The position numbers and the translations under genes were made by a program. Below are positions 10,565-20,686 of a stretch of DNA of 64,000 nt, piece after piece. Source of the stretch: JAWKTM01 sp041399085 (GTDB lineage Bacteria; Planctomycetota; Planctomycetia; Pirellulales; Pirellulaceae); NCBI GenBank assembly GCA_041399085.1, contig JAWKTM010000014.1, positions 62,001 to 126,000 on the forward strand, read 5' to 3'. Within the stretch, counting starts at the first letter, position 1. Every line of letters begins with the position of its first letter. The notes beneath the pieces were generated by a model. That model ran no database searches, had not been told where the DNA came from, and was given only the letters and a program-made list of their open reading frames with translations.

Positions 10565-11239
10565 TCATGTCAGCCGAATCGTGCCGTTGTCCAATTCGCC
10601 GCGTCGCTGGAGCATGGCCGCCAACTCTTGGCTATGCGTGACGACGATCATCATCGTCTGTTCTTGTTGTTGCAGTTCCAGCAACAGCTTGGCCACGGCC
10701 TCGGCATTCGTGCGGTCCAAGTTGCCGGTCGGTTCGTCGGCCAACAACAACGCCGGCTTGCGAAGCAACGCCCGAGCCACCGCGGCCCGCTCGCGTTCAC
10801 CGCCCGACAACTCCGCCGGCCGATGCTCCAATCGCTCGGCCAGCCCCACGCGGTCGAGCAACATGCGGGCTCGTTCGACGGTTTCATTATCGGGGCGGCC
10901 GTCGGCGACCGCCGGAATCAGCACGTTTTCCAGCACGGTCAGTTGCGGCAACAGATGATGGTCTTGAAACACGAAACCGATGTTGTGATTGCGAAAGTGC
11001 GCCAGTTGCCGCTCGTCCAGCGAGTAAGGATTTTCGCCCCCGAGTGTCACGCTGCCTCCGGTCGGCGCGTCGAGCGTGCCGATCACATGCAGCAACGTGC
11101 TCTTGCCACAGCCGCTGGGCCCGACGATCGCCAAGTTCTCGCCAGCCGACAACTTCAACGACACGTCGCGCAACACGACCAACGGCTCGGCTCGAGTCGG
11201 ATACTGTTTCGAGACATGATCGACGATCAATTCGGACAT
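10565..11239 (-). CDS. LolD/MacB-type ABC transporter ATP-binding protein
   Basis: 224 residues, intact. Walker A GPSGCGKST at 40-48, Q-loop in GFVFQDHHLLPQL, signature LSGGERERAAVARAL starting at 144, Walker B ALLLADEPTGNLD from 163, switch His in VVTHSQEL. The length and the GNLD after Walker B are those of the LolD/MacB/FtsE class, which couple ATP hydrolysis to mechanotransmission through an FtsX-type permease rather than to transport across the membrane. It is encoded 66 bp upstream of just such a permease in the same direction, so the two most likely form one exporter. Confidence 0.93.
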   Translation of the reverse strand: MSELIVDHVSKQYPTRAEPLVVLRDVSLKLSAGENLAIVGPSGCGKSTLLHVIGTLDAPTGGSVTLGGENPYSLDERQLAHFRNHNIGFVFQDHHLLPQLTVLENVLIPAVADGRPDNETVERARMLLDRVGLAERLEHRPAELSGGERERAAVARALLRKPALLLADEPTGNLDRTNAEAVAKLLLELQQQEQTMMIVVTHSQELAAMLQRRGELDNGTIRLT

Positions 11240-11336
11240 CGGCCAGCTTGCCTTCTATTCAAGGAACGGCCGCACGCGACTTGTGCATTGTGGCGGCCGA
11301 TGGTGGTTCAAATCGTTGATGCGGTGGCGACAGTCG

Positions 11337-13630
11337 CTACATCTCGGTGTCGGTCGGTGAAAGCGGGCTGAACGCCAAACGGAACGTATGCTCCTCGCCC
11401 GTGCCGAAGAACTCGACCGTTGCCATGCGTTTCTTGCCCGATCCGGCGAGCGCGATAATCGTGCCGCTACCGTAATCCGGGTGCTCGACAATCATCCCTT
11501 TGCGGAACACGTGCGGCGGGTAGTGCGCCCCGGCTCGCGGTTGTTCGAGCATCTCGGACGCGGTTCGCAAAACGGATGCGACCGTGGCCGTTTCCGCCTC
11601 TTGGTGGACGTACTCGTCGGCCGGTTCTTCGTCGCGGAAATCATCGTCCCACGCCTGTTCCTCGAACCGTTCGTCGCTGTCCCAGCCGCCTCCGTAATCC
11701 GAGAAGCTGGATTCGCTCAACTCCATCTCCGCTCGCGGCAACTCCATCAAGAATTCGCTGGGCACGGCTGCCCGCCATTCGCCGCGGAACGAGCGATAGT
11801 TCGCCGTGCTCAACGACAACTCCTCCTCGGCTCGCGTAATTCCGACGAACAACAGACGCCGCTCTTCTTCCAACTGGTCGGGATCGTTCGAGCTGTATTC
11901 GTGCGGCAACAGGCCCTGTTCGAGCGCCACGATGAACACGACCGGAAACTCGAGTCCCTTGGCCGCGTGCAGCGTCATCAGTGTCACCTGGTCGACTTCG
12001 CCCGCCAAATTATCCGTCTCGTTTACTAGGGCGACTTGTTCGAGGAACGCATCGAGCCCGCCGTCTTCGGCGTGCTGCAAATCGAACTCGCGAGCCGCCG
12101 TGATTAGTTCCTCGACGTTCGCCAGCCGGTCGTAATCCTCTTCGGAATCGGACATCTCCAGCGAATGGCGGTACCCCGATTCGTCGAGCACTCGAGTCAT
12201 CGTTTCTTCGACCGTCGACGACGCTAGACCGACCGACATGCGATCGACGATCGACACGAACTTGGCGACCATCACCGCCGCGCGCTTCGAGAGCGACTCG
12301 ATCAAGCCGGCTTCGCGAGCCGCCTCCAGCATCGACAACTGGTACCGCCGCCCGTGCTCGGCCAACCGTTGAATTGTTTTAGCGCCGATGCCACGCGTCG
12401 GCGTGTTCACGACGCGGGCGAACGCCACGTCGTCGCGCGGGTTGTTCAAAAGCTGGAGATAAGCCAGGACGTCCTTGACTTCCTTGCGTTGATAGAACTC
12501 CAAACCGCCGACGATCTGGAACGGAACACCAGCCGCTCGCAGCGAATTTTCCAGGGCTCGCGACAAGGCATTGATGCGGTAGAAAATTGCGAAGTCGCGA
12601 TAACGCCGCTGACCGCTGGCGACCGCCTGCGCGATCCGTCGCACAATGTCGTCCGATTCGTCGCGACCGGATGGATAAGTCAGCAACCGCACGGGACGCC
12701 CTTCGGGACGATCGGTCCACAACGTCTTTTCCTTGCGGCGCACGTTGCGGCGAATCAGCTCGTCGGCCACTCGCAAGATGTTCGGCGTGCTGCGCCAATT
12801 CTGTTCCAACCGCACGACCTTCGCGCCGCGGTAATCGCGGTCGAAGTTCAAAATGTTGTTGATGCTCGCTCCGCGCCAACCGTAAATCGATTGGTCCGGA
12901 TCGCCGGTGACCGCCAGATTCGGATGGTCGATCGACAACAGCCGAGCGATGGCATACTGCACGCTGTTCGTGTCTTGATACTCGTCGACCATGATGTAGC
13001 GAAATCGCTCGTCGAGCTGCGAACGCAGCTCGGGGTTGTCTCGCAGCAACACCGATACGTGGACCAACAGGTCGTCGAAATCCACGGCGTTCGACGCCAG
13101 CAGGCGGCTTTGATACGCCGGAAATGCTTTGGCGACGATCGGGCCGAGAAAGCTGTCCCGTCGCGGCTCGTAAGTGTCTGGCGTCAGTCCTTCGTTCTTT
13201 GCGCGACTGATTTCGTGGGCGATCTGGTCGGGCGTCGTGCGTTGCAATTCGAGCTGAATGTCTTGGATGGCTTGCTTCAACGCCCGCCGACTGTCTTGCG
13301 TGTCGTAGATCGAAAAGTTCTCTTGCAGTCCGACCAGCGAGGCGTAGCGTCGCAGCAGTCGCGAGCAGAAGCGATGGAACGTGCCGATCCAAACCGGCTG
13401 GCGCGGCATCATCCGCTCGACGCGCATTCGCATTTCGTCGGCCGCTTTGTTGGTGAACGTGAGTGCAGAATCTGCCGAGCGGGCACGCCTTGTTGCAACA
13501 TGTGGGCGATGCGGTGCGTGACCACGCGAGTCTTTCCGCTGCCCGGCCCGGCCAACATCAGCAGCGGGCCATCCACATGCCGCACGGCCTCGCATTGAGA
13601 TGGCGTGAGCGAAGCGAAAACGTCGTCCAT
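11337..13630 (-). CDS. pcrA: ATP-dependent 3'-5' DNA helicase UvrD/PcrA (one frame break)
   Basis: About 764 residues when the two frames are joined. The N-terminus (from ATG 13630) holds LTPSQCEAVRHVDGPLLM and Walker A AGPGSGKTR at residues 27-35; the frame then slips near 13465, where the DNA reads CAGATTCTGCACTCACG but the family requires QILALTFTNKAADEM, i.e. one G is missing. The remainder is intact: DEYQDTN, GDPDQSIYGWRGA, LEQNWRS, TLHAAKGLEFP and FVGITRAEEEL, all SF1A helicase motifs. The C-terminal extension after about residue 650 is acidic and ends in a small SH3-like domain (GMIVEHPDYGSGTI), as in PcrA. PcrA/UvrD acts in nucleotide excision and mismatch repair and removes RecA filaments. 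PcrA rather than Rep or UvrD is chosen on the C-terminal domain. Confidence 0.9.
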
Positions 13631-13685
13631 GTCCTTCGATTCCTAGTCGTCAACGGTCGAGTTTGCGGGTTCCGGCCGACGCTCG

Positions 13686-13691
13686 ATTATA
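13686..13691 (-). promoter_or_regulatory. Possible -10 element for the helicase gene
   Basis: On the minus strand the sequence reads TATAAT followed by CGAGC, 55 bp upstream of the helicase ATG. No good -35 is visible. The same TATAATCGAGC string occurs in front of nuoI. Confidence 0.4.
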
Positions 13692-13864
13692 AGCAGCACT
13701 TCGCGCCGCTCGGCAGACGACCTCGCACCCGATGCGATTCACGGCCTTCCAACGCGTCGACAAAACTCGCGTCACGCGTGTCGATCTTGTGGCGTCTTTT
13801 TGACTAAGATGGAACGCTCGATTTGACTCAGGATGAGATCCCGATTGGACCGGAGGTAAATAGC

Positions 13865-16425
13865 GTGCGCGTGAGTTCTATCGTTACTCCATTGGCATGG
13901 ATGATCGTTGCGGCGTGGGCTTTCACGGCGACTTCGACAACGGCCATCGCCGACGACACCGCCGGGCAAGCTGTCGCCAACGAGCCGGCTGCCAACAAGC
14001 CCGCCGCCGAACACGTCGAATTCTTTACGCAGCACGTCGAGCCGATCTTGCGGCAGAAGTGTTTCAAATGCCACGGCGGGAAGGCAAGATCGAAGGCGGC
14101 TTGAAGCTGACAAACCACGCCGGGCTAATGGCCGGCGGTGAATCGGGCGAGGCCGTTTCGCTCGACTCGCCGGACGAGAGCCTGCTGATCGACGCCATCA
14201 ACTACCAATCGTTCGAGATGCCGCCGACCGGCAAACTCGCGCCGGAACAGATCGCGACGCTGACCATGTGGGTCAAGCTCGGCGCGCCGTTCCCTGCCGG
14301 TTTCGATGCCAGCGTTCGGCCGGGCGAGCATCACGGGCCGCCCGAGGTGAACGAGGAAACCAAGAAGTTCTGGGCGTATCAGCCGGTACGCCGGCCGGAT
14401 GCTCCCAGCGTCCAGCGAAAAGACTGGGTCCGCACGCCGATCGACGCTTTCGTTCTGGCGGGACTCGAACAAGCGAAACTGGCTCCGAATGACCCGGCCG
14501 AGAAGACCGCGTTGTTGCGTCGGGCGACCTATGATCTCACCGGCTTGCCGCCCACGCCCGAACAGGTTCGAGCTTTCTTGGCCGACGAATCGCCCGAAGC
14601 GTTTCAGCGCGTCGTGGACCAGTTGCTCGAATCGCCGCAGTACGGCGAAAAATGGGGCCGCCACTGGCTGGACTTGGTGCGTTATGCCGAGACGAACAGC
14701 TACGAACGGGACGACGCCAAGCCATTCGTCTGGCGATATCGCGACTACGTGATTCGGTCGTTCAACGACGACAAACCGTATGACGAGTTCATTCGCGAGC
14801 AGTTGGCGGGCGATGAGATGCAGCCCCGAACGCCCGATCGCTTGATTGCCACCGGCTACTATCGGCTGGGCATTTGGGACGACGAGCCGGCCGATCGCGA
14901 GTTGGCGTTCTACGACGACTTGGACGATATCATGATGACGACCGGCCAAGTCTTTTTGGGCATGACAATCAACTGTGCTCGCTGTCACGACCACAAACTG
15001 GATCCGATCTCGCAACGCGATTACTACAGCCTGCTGTCCTTTCTGGCGGGGCTGAATCGGTATGGCGTGCGTGGCGGCGATTCGGTCCAACAGTCTTCGC
15101 TCCGCACGATCGCTTCGCCCGACGAGCGCGAGAAGCATGCGGAAGCGGTCGCCGAGTACGAGCGACACGTGGCCGAAAACAACCGCCAATTGACCGAGCT
15201 AGAGAAGCCGGTGGTCGCCGATTTTCAGCCGGTCGAAGTCGAAGAGTTCAAGCACGAGATGAACAAGATTCCGCTGGTCAAGAAGCGGGTCGGCGGAGTC
15301 ATTTCGCAAGAGCAATTCGATCAGTACGTCGAGCTGAAGAAGCGACAGCGAGAGCTTTCCCAGCAGAAGCCGCCGGCGTTGGAGCAGGCGTTGTGCGTTT
15401 CCGAAATCGGTCGCGAGCCGCGCGAGATGTTCGTGCTGGCGCGCGGCAATCCCCAAGGCAAAGGCGATCGAGTCGAGCCAGCGTTTCCCGAAGTCTTGAG
15501 CCCGCCCAAACCGACGTTTCCCGACCTTGCGGACGATCAGAAGACCAGCGGACGACGCACGGCCTTGGCCAATTGGGTCGCCAGCCCGGACAACCCGCTG
15601 ACGGCTCGCGTCATGGCAAATCGCGTGTGGCAGTATCACTTTGGCCGCGGCTTGGTTCGCACGCCGAACGATTTTGGTTTTCAGGGAGAACGGCCCACGC
15701 ACCCCGAGTTGCTGGATTGGCTGGCGGCCGAATTGGTCGAAGGCGGCTGGCGGTTGAAGCGGCTGCATCGGCTGATCATGAACAGCAACGCTTATCAGAT
15801 GTCGTCGCAAGGCAACGAAGCGGCGTTGGCCGTCGACCCGCGAAACGATCGGCTGTGGCGGTTCGACATGCGTCGGTTGGAAGCCGAGGAGATTCGCGAT
15901 TCGATTTTGGCGGTCAACGGCAGCCTGAATTTGAAGATGGGCGGTCCCAGCATCTATCCGCTAATTCCCGAAGCGGTGTTGGCCGGCCAATCGCGACCCG
16001 GAGCGGGCTGGGGCAATTCCTCGCCCGAGGAGCGGAATCGCCGCAGCGTTTATATCCATCTCAAGCGGTCGCTGATTACGCCGATCTTGGCCGATTTCGA
16101 TGTGGCCGACGCTGATACGACGTGCCCGGTGCGGTTCGCCACCACGCAACCGACGCAGGCGCTCGGGATGCTGAACAGCGACTTTCTGAACGACGAGGCC
16201 GCTGTGTTCGCCCGCTTCCTCAAGTCGCAAACCGACGACGCGCAACAGCAGGTGGCGTTGGCGATGCGGCGAGCTTTCCAGCGGGAACCACAAGATGCGG
16301 AAGTCGCCCGCGGGCTGTCTCTCATTCGATCGCTTCGCGACAAGCATGGCTACGACCCGGATCGGGCGTTGCAGTATTACTGTCTGGTCGTGCTGAATTT
16401 GAATGAATTCATGTTCCTGGACTAA
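13865..16425 (+). CDS. PSCyt1-DUF1549-DUF1553 cytochrome-domain protein (one frame break)
   Basis: GTG 13865 is the chosen start: it follows GGAGG (13852-13856) by 8 bases and begins a signal peptide (VRVSSIVTPLAWMIVAAW). A haem-binding CFKCH follows (PSCyt1-type domain), but the frame breaks just after it, near 14085: a run of three G where GGGG would restore CHGGEGKIEGG. The continuation holds DUF1549 (about 14400-15100, with a second NCARCHDHKLDP haem-like motif) and DUF1553 (about 15550-16425). This architecture is a planctomycete/verrucomicrobial hallmark of unknown function, thought to act in the periplasm. Its usual partner, a DUF1501 protein encoded directly downstream, is absent; the next gene is on the other strand. 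Confidence 0.9.
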
Positions 16426-16558
16426 GGCCTCGTCGGCTGACAACAGACCATTCAAGCGGCACCACGCAAGCCGTCCGGTACCGCTTAACCGGAGGGCTCG
16501 CGCCCTGCCGCTTCCAAAGCCCGGCGTGGGCGGCAATTTACCGTTGGCCGCGGAAGAC

Positions 16559-18139
16559 TCAATTGCCGCCGGGCGAGGCATTGAGACTGTCTTTGAGCAG
16601 CAAACCGTCGATTTCCGCAATCGCCGTCCAGAGTTCGCCGAGCGCCTCGATGTAGGCCAAATTGGTTTGCGAATTGGTACGCTGTGCCGTCAGCAAGTCG
16701 AGAAAATTCAGCTCGCCGGCTCGATAGCCGCTGTTCACCAGTTCGAGCGACCGGCGGGCCGTGTCGAGAATCCCGTCGGGGCGCGAGTAATCCTGTACTT
16801 GATTGCGAGCGTTGGCGTATTGCTGGTAGGCGGATGCCAGCCGTTGCTGCAAGCTCAGCTCGGTGCGGTTCAACGCTCGCTCGGCGGCCGACAATTCCGC
16901 GCGAGCTTGCCGCACGCCGCCTTGATTACGATTCCACAGCGGGATCGGCAACGCGACCTGAAGATTGCCGTTGCTGCTGCCAGTGGCGTTATCGTGCTGG
17001 ACAATTCCTTGCACTTCCACATTGGGGACGGCTTCCGCCCGAGCTCGCGCGATCGCCCATCGCGAACGTTCGATCTCGGCCGCGGCGGCGGCGATTTCGG
17101 GGCTCTCGGCCAAGATACGTTGCATTTGCGAAGCGATGTCCAGCCGAGCGAACTCGCCGTCCAAGCTGCCCACGACAGGGCGTTGGACGAGTGTCGGGGC
17201 GCCGAGCACGGCCGTCAGCCGTGTCCATGAAGCGGTGAGCGCGTTGTCGGCCGTCTTCAGCAACAGGGCGGCGGACTGCAACTCGACTTGGGCCCGGAAC
17301 ACGTCCAACTGCGACGCCTCCTGACCGCGTTTCAGCGCCTCGACCGTCTGGACGGCTTTCGAAGCGATGTCGCGCAGTTGGGCGGTAATTTCCATGCGAC
17401 GCTGGGCAATCAGAACGTCGTAGTACGCGATTCGCACGTCGGTCAGCACGCGTTGTTCTTGGGCGGCCCACTGTTGTTGCAGCCGATTGATCTCGCCGGA
17501 CGCGACCGCGCGGCTGAGTTGCAGCTTGTGGCCGCGCACGATTTCTTGGGCGATATAGACGCCTTGCTGCTCGGCCTGTCCGCTGCTGCCTAATTGCTGG
17601 CCCGAATAGCCGAGCCAGAAATTCGGCGGCAATCCGGCTTGCACCCACTTGCCACGCGCGGCTTCGACCAGCGCCCGCGCTTCGGCCAGCGTCGGATTGT
17701 TGCCGAGCGCGATGCCTTGCAGTTCCTCCAGCGTGTAGGCCGCGTCGGTATGGACCGGCGTCTGAGGCTGCTGAATCGACTCGGCGGACCCCGCGCCCAT
17801 CGGCAGATCGGCCGGGACCGGCGGCGGACTGGGAAGCTGCGTGTTGTTCGCGCGGTCCTCTTGCCGCTTCATCGCCGTGGACAACAGCGGCGACGAAAGC
17901 TCGACGAAATTCACCGGCCGCACTTCGCGAATACTCGCTGGCCGTGTCGGCTGGCGTTCGGTTGTCGCCGAGACGGCTGGCAGCCGCGTTGGCTGTCGAT
18001 CGGTCGACCCGAGCGAACGGCTGGGCGGGACTTCAGACGGAGCGGGAGTCGCGGCGAAGGAGAACGTCGGCGACGCCAGGGTAATGCCAAGAAACGCTGC
18101 TCGCGCGAGGGATCGCGCTCGGGAAGTGGCTGCTGACAT
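16559..18139 (-). CDS. TolC-family outer-membrane efflux protein
   Basis: 526 residues, intact. N-terminal signal peptide (ARAAFLGITLASPTFSFAA), then about 100 residues rich in Pro, Thr and Arg, then two OEP halves: the first around YTLEELQGIALGNNPTLAEA and the second around QMQRILAESPEIAAAAAEIE, each followed by long coiled-coil helices (for example AELSAAERALNRTELSLQQR). The C-terminus ends in the usual NFLDLLTAQRTNSQTNLAY helix. Such proteins form the outer-membrane channel of tripartite efflux or type I secretion systems. No HlyD-type adaptor or RND pump is adjacent, so its partner lies elsewhere. The 5' region faces nuoI across 522 bp. Confidence 0.88.
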   Translation of the reverse strand: MSAATSRARSLARAAFLGITLASPTFSFAATPAPSEVPPSRSLGSTDRQPTRLPAVSATTERQPTRPASIREVRPVNFVELSSPLLSTAMKRQEDRANNTQLPSPPPVPADLPMGAGSAESIQQPQTPVHTDAAYTLEELQGIALGNNPTLAEARALVEAARGKWVQAGLPPNFWLGYSGQQLGSSGQAEQQGVYIAQEIVRGHKLQLSRAVASGEINRLQQQWAAQEQRVLTDVRIAYYDVLIAQRRMEITAQLRDIASKAVQTVEALKRGQEASQLDVFRAQVELQSAALLLKTADNALTASWTRLTAVLGAPTLVQRPVVGSLDGEFARLDIASQMQRILAESPEIAAAAAEIERSRWAIARARAEAVPNVEVQGIVQHDNATGSSNGNLQVALPIPLWNRNQGGVRQARAELSAAERALNRTELSLQQRLASAYQQYANARNQVQDYSRPDGILDTARRSLELVNSGYRAGELNFLDLLTAQRTNSQTNLAYIEALGELWTAIAEIDGLLLKDSLNASPGGN

Positions 18140-18570
18140 AAGTTGAATTCAGATCGCGAGTACGAGGGTGGGAAGCGATGGCAGGGCCGGACGGGCCGGG
18201 GCTGCGATGCGGCGATCGGCGGGTCGCAAGCCGAATCGCGCGGATTGAATCCAGACGAAAACGGCGAGTGGGAAAGTTGGGAGTGAAGTGGTTCGAGCGT
18301 GTTCGGGTCGGATGACCCGTCGCAACGGTCGGCCTTCGAGTAAGGCTTCTTCTGGCGATATCGACTGTCCGTTGCCCAACGCTTGAACGGATTTTTCCGT
18401 CCGCGCGGCTTGTCCCCATCATGTCGGATCGGCACATTGTCCGGCTGTGGACGGCACGTCGTCGCCGGAAGAATCGGCCGCCATCGTCGGTTCCTTGGCT
18501 TGAATCCGACGACCACTTGTACGCCGCCGTTTCCGCGTCATTTCCGTCGTTTCGCGGCATTCACCCTCGG

Positions 18571-18598
18571 TTGCGGACGATTGCCTCACATCTATAAT
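18571..18598 (+). promoter_or_regulatory. Predicted promoter of nuoI
   Basis: TTGCGG (18571-18576), 16-bp spacer, TATAAT (18593-18598), 64 bp upstream of the nuoI ATG. The rest of the 522-bp divergent gap 18140-18661 shows no other feature. Confidence 0.6.
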
Positions 18599-18661
18599 CG
18601 AGCCAGAGCCTCGAGAATGAGCTGAAAGCACCCGATCTAGCGGAAAACGTGGGATTAAACC

Positions 18662-19189
18662 ATGAAAGACTGGCTGCGTAATCTGTTCACGGCCATCTAT
18701 ACGGTCGGCAGCGGAATGGCGGTGACGCTGCGTTACTGGATGATCACTTACAAAAAAGAGCGGGGTACGTTCACGTCGAAGTTTGAATACCCCGAAAAGC
18801 CCGTACCGGTCGCCGCACGCTATCGCGGCTTCCATCGGTATGACTTGACGACTTGCATTGCCTGCGACCAATGTGCAAAGGCCTGTCCGGTCGATTGCAT
18901 TTACATCGGCAAGGAGCGGGTCGAGGGGGCGAAGGGCTTTAAGGTCACCGGCTTCGCCATCGACTATTCCAAGTGCATGTTTTGTGCTTTGTGCGTCGAG
19001 CCTTGTCCCGTGGATTGTATATTTATGGGAGCCACGCACGATTTGAGCTGCTACAGCCGCGACGGATGCATCGTTGACTTTTCGCGGTTGCCGGTCGATG
19101 TGGCTTGGGGGCGAGCGACATTGAATCCGACTGCCGTGGCGGCTTCCAAAGTGATTGCGGAACCGGTTCACGGGGGCCCGAATCAATAA
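18662..19189 (+). CDS. nuoI: NADH-quinone oxidoreductase subunit I
   Basis: 175 residues. Two 8Fe-ferredoxin-type clusters are complete: C65, C68, C71, C75 (TCIACDQCAKACPVDCI) and C105, C108, C111, C115 (KCMFCALCVEPCPVDCI). These carry the N6a/N6b clusters on the peripheral arm of complex I that pass electrons toward NuoB. The N-terminal amphipathic stretch (WLRNLFTAIYTVGSGMAVTL) anchors it at the membrane surface. Length fits the family. It opens a short run of complex I genes on the same strand (I, then a DUF2203 gene, A, C, D), an order unlike the common nuoA-N operon. Confidence 0.95.
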   Translation: MKDWLRNLFTAIYTVGSGMAVTLRYWMITYKKERGTFTSKFEYPEKPVPVAARYRGFHRYDLTTCIACDQCAKACPVDCIYIGKERVEGAKGFKVTGFAIDYSKCMFCALCVEPCPVDCIFMGATHDLSCYSRDGCIVDFSRLPVDVAWGRATLNPTAVAASKVIAEPVHGGPNQ

Positions 19190-19281
19190 CGCCCTGCCGG
19201 ACTTCGGTTTAGCCGCAAACTAAACGGTGCCTGGAGCCATAGAAAGAGAAGGCTTACCAACGCTTTTCAAGGATCGCTGCG

Positions 19282-19737
19282 ATGTCTCGCCAAGCCTATA
19301 AGCCCAAGAAGCTCTTCACGGTGGATGAAGCCAACGCCATGCTGCCGTTGGTGCGAGCGATCGCCAAGGATGTATCGGAGCTGTATCACGACTTGATCGA
19401 GCGGCAGCGGCGGCTGGATCAGTTGACGGGTCGTCGCGATATCGAGGCCGGCGATCCGTACTCGGACGAGCTGGTCGAGATGGAGCGGGAGTTGGAAGCC
19501 GACCAGCGAAGGCTGCGCGAGTATGTCGAAGAGCTGCAGCATCTGGGCGTCGAGCTGAAGGGGCCGGCCGACGGACTGCTTGACTTCCCGTCCGAGCTGG
19601 AAGGTCGGATTGTCTATTTGTGCTGGAAGCTGGGCGAGCCGGAAGTCGCCCATTGGCACGAATTAGACGCCGGTTTCGCTGGCCGACAGTCGCTGGCGGT
19701 TGGCGCTCTCGACAGTGCCGATGGCCATTCGCATTAG
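19282..19737 (+). CDS. DUF2203 family protein
   Basis: 151 residues. The start FTVDEANAMLPLVRAIAKDV is characteristic of DUF2203, as is the C-terminal half with FPSELEGRIVYLCWKLGEPE and VAHWHELDAGFAGR. The middle is a long charged helix (ELVEMERELEADQRRLREYV), likely coiled coil. AAGGA (19269-19273) precedes the ATG by 8 bases. The family has no established role. Its position between nuoI and nuoA, same strand, with 92 bp before it and its own promoter-bearing gap after it, suggests co-location rather than proven co-function with complex I. Confidence 0.85.
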   Translation: MSRQAYKPKKLFTVDEANAMLPLVRAIAKDVSELYHDLIERQRRLDQLTGRRDIEAGDPYSDELVEMERELEADQRRLREYVEELQHLGVELKGPADGLLDFPSELEGRIVYLCWKLGEPEVAHWHELDAGFAGRQSLAVGALDSADGHSH

Positions 19738-19793
19738 TTCGCGATTCTCGTGAATGGCGGCGAAAACAGGGTGAAATCGTCCGTCCGTTGCCT

Positions 19794-19821
19794 TTGCAAA
19801 GCGGCAGGCTCGTTTTAGAAT
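19794..19821 (+). promoter_or_regulatory. Predicted promoter of nuoA
   Basis: TTGCAA (19794-19799), 16-bp spacer, TAGAAT (19816-19821), 56 bp upstream of the nuoA ATG. Confidence 0.5.
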
Positions 19822-19877
19822 CCACGCTCCTGAAACTATCGCCCGGCCATGATGGCCCTTAAGGACGCTCGATAACC

Positions 19878-20552
19878 ATGTCGCCCGCCGTAGAGTCCTC
19901 GCTCAGCATCGTCGCATATCTGGCGATTTTCTCCTCTGTCGGTTTGCTGTTTCTGTTCGCCAACTTGCTGGTTGGCCGATTTGTGCGGCCCGACGACCCG
20001 AATCCAGAGAAGCTGGAGATTTACGAATGCGGCGAGCCGACGATCGGTTCGAGCTTCGTGCAGTTCGACTTGCGTTTCTACGTGGTCGCGTTGCTATTCA
20101 TCATTTTCGATGTGGAAGTGGCGTTCTTCTTTCCTTGGGCCGTGGTGTTCGGGAAATCGACGCATTTGATGGACGAGCGAGCCACGGCGGCGGTCGTCGA
20201 AGAAGTCGATCGCCAGCCCGTGTTGACGGCCGAAGGAGCCGCCCTGTATCGCGAACTCGGCGTTCGCAATCCTCAAATTGTGACGCAAGTTCCCGCAACT
20301 TTGGATGTAGCGCCGGGCAACGATGCGGTTACCGCAGATGAGATCGCGCGAGCGGGCGCCAAACAGATCGTGTTGCTCACGCTGTTCGACATCGGAGCAT
20401 TCTTCGCGATTCTGATGGTCGGCTTTGCGTATGTCTGGCGGCGCGGCGATTTGGACTGGGTCCGCTCGATAACGCGGCAGAGAACCAAGTCGGATGTGCG
20501 AGTTGCTTCGTTCGATGACGAGTTGGACGAGGAGCCAGTACTCTCGGCTTAG
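19878..20552 (+). CDS. nuoA: NADH-quinone oxidoreductase subunit A, with enlarged loop
   Basis: 224 residues against 120-150 for most NuoA. TM1 lies at about 10-33, the YECGEP signature at 49-54, TM2 with FDVEVAFFFPWA at about 66-90, and TM3 (LLTLFDIGAFFAILMVGFAYVW) at about 166-187. The additional length is a hydrophilic segment of roughly 70 residues between TM2 and TM3 (about 92-160) and a charged C-terminal tail. NuoA helps form the quinone site at the junction of the two arms of complex I. The membrane core residues of the family are retained, so it should be functional; the loop would face the same side as the TM2-TM3 connection. Confidence 0.93.
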   Translation: MSPAVESSLSIVAYLAIFSSVGLLFLFANLLVGRFVRPDDPNPEKLEIYECGEPTIGSSFVQFDLRFYVVALLFIIFDVEVAFFFPWAVVFGKSTHLMDERATAAVVEEVDRQPVLTAEGAALYRELGVRNPQIVTQVPATLDVAPGNDAVTADEIARAGAKQIVLLTLFDIGAFFAILMVGFAYVWRRGDLDWVRSITRQRTKSDVRVASFDDELDEEPVLSA

Positions 20553-20686
20553 GTCGATATTTCGCGTTTTTCGACAATACTGATCGTCGGTCGTGATTCG
20601 CCGTTTTCACTTCCGCATGACTTGTTGGTCGCCGCGAATATCTCACACAGATTCCTTCACCAAGACAGAATCCCAGCGGTTGCATC

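Noticed and set aside
20553..20686. A hidden or frame-broken nuoB between nuoA and nuoC
   Set aside because: Only 134 bp are available and none of the NuoB cysteine motifs appears in any frame.
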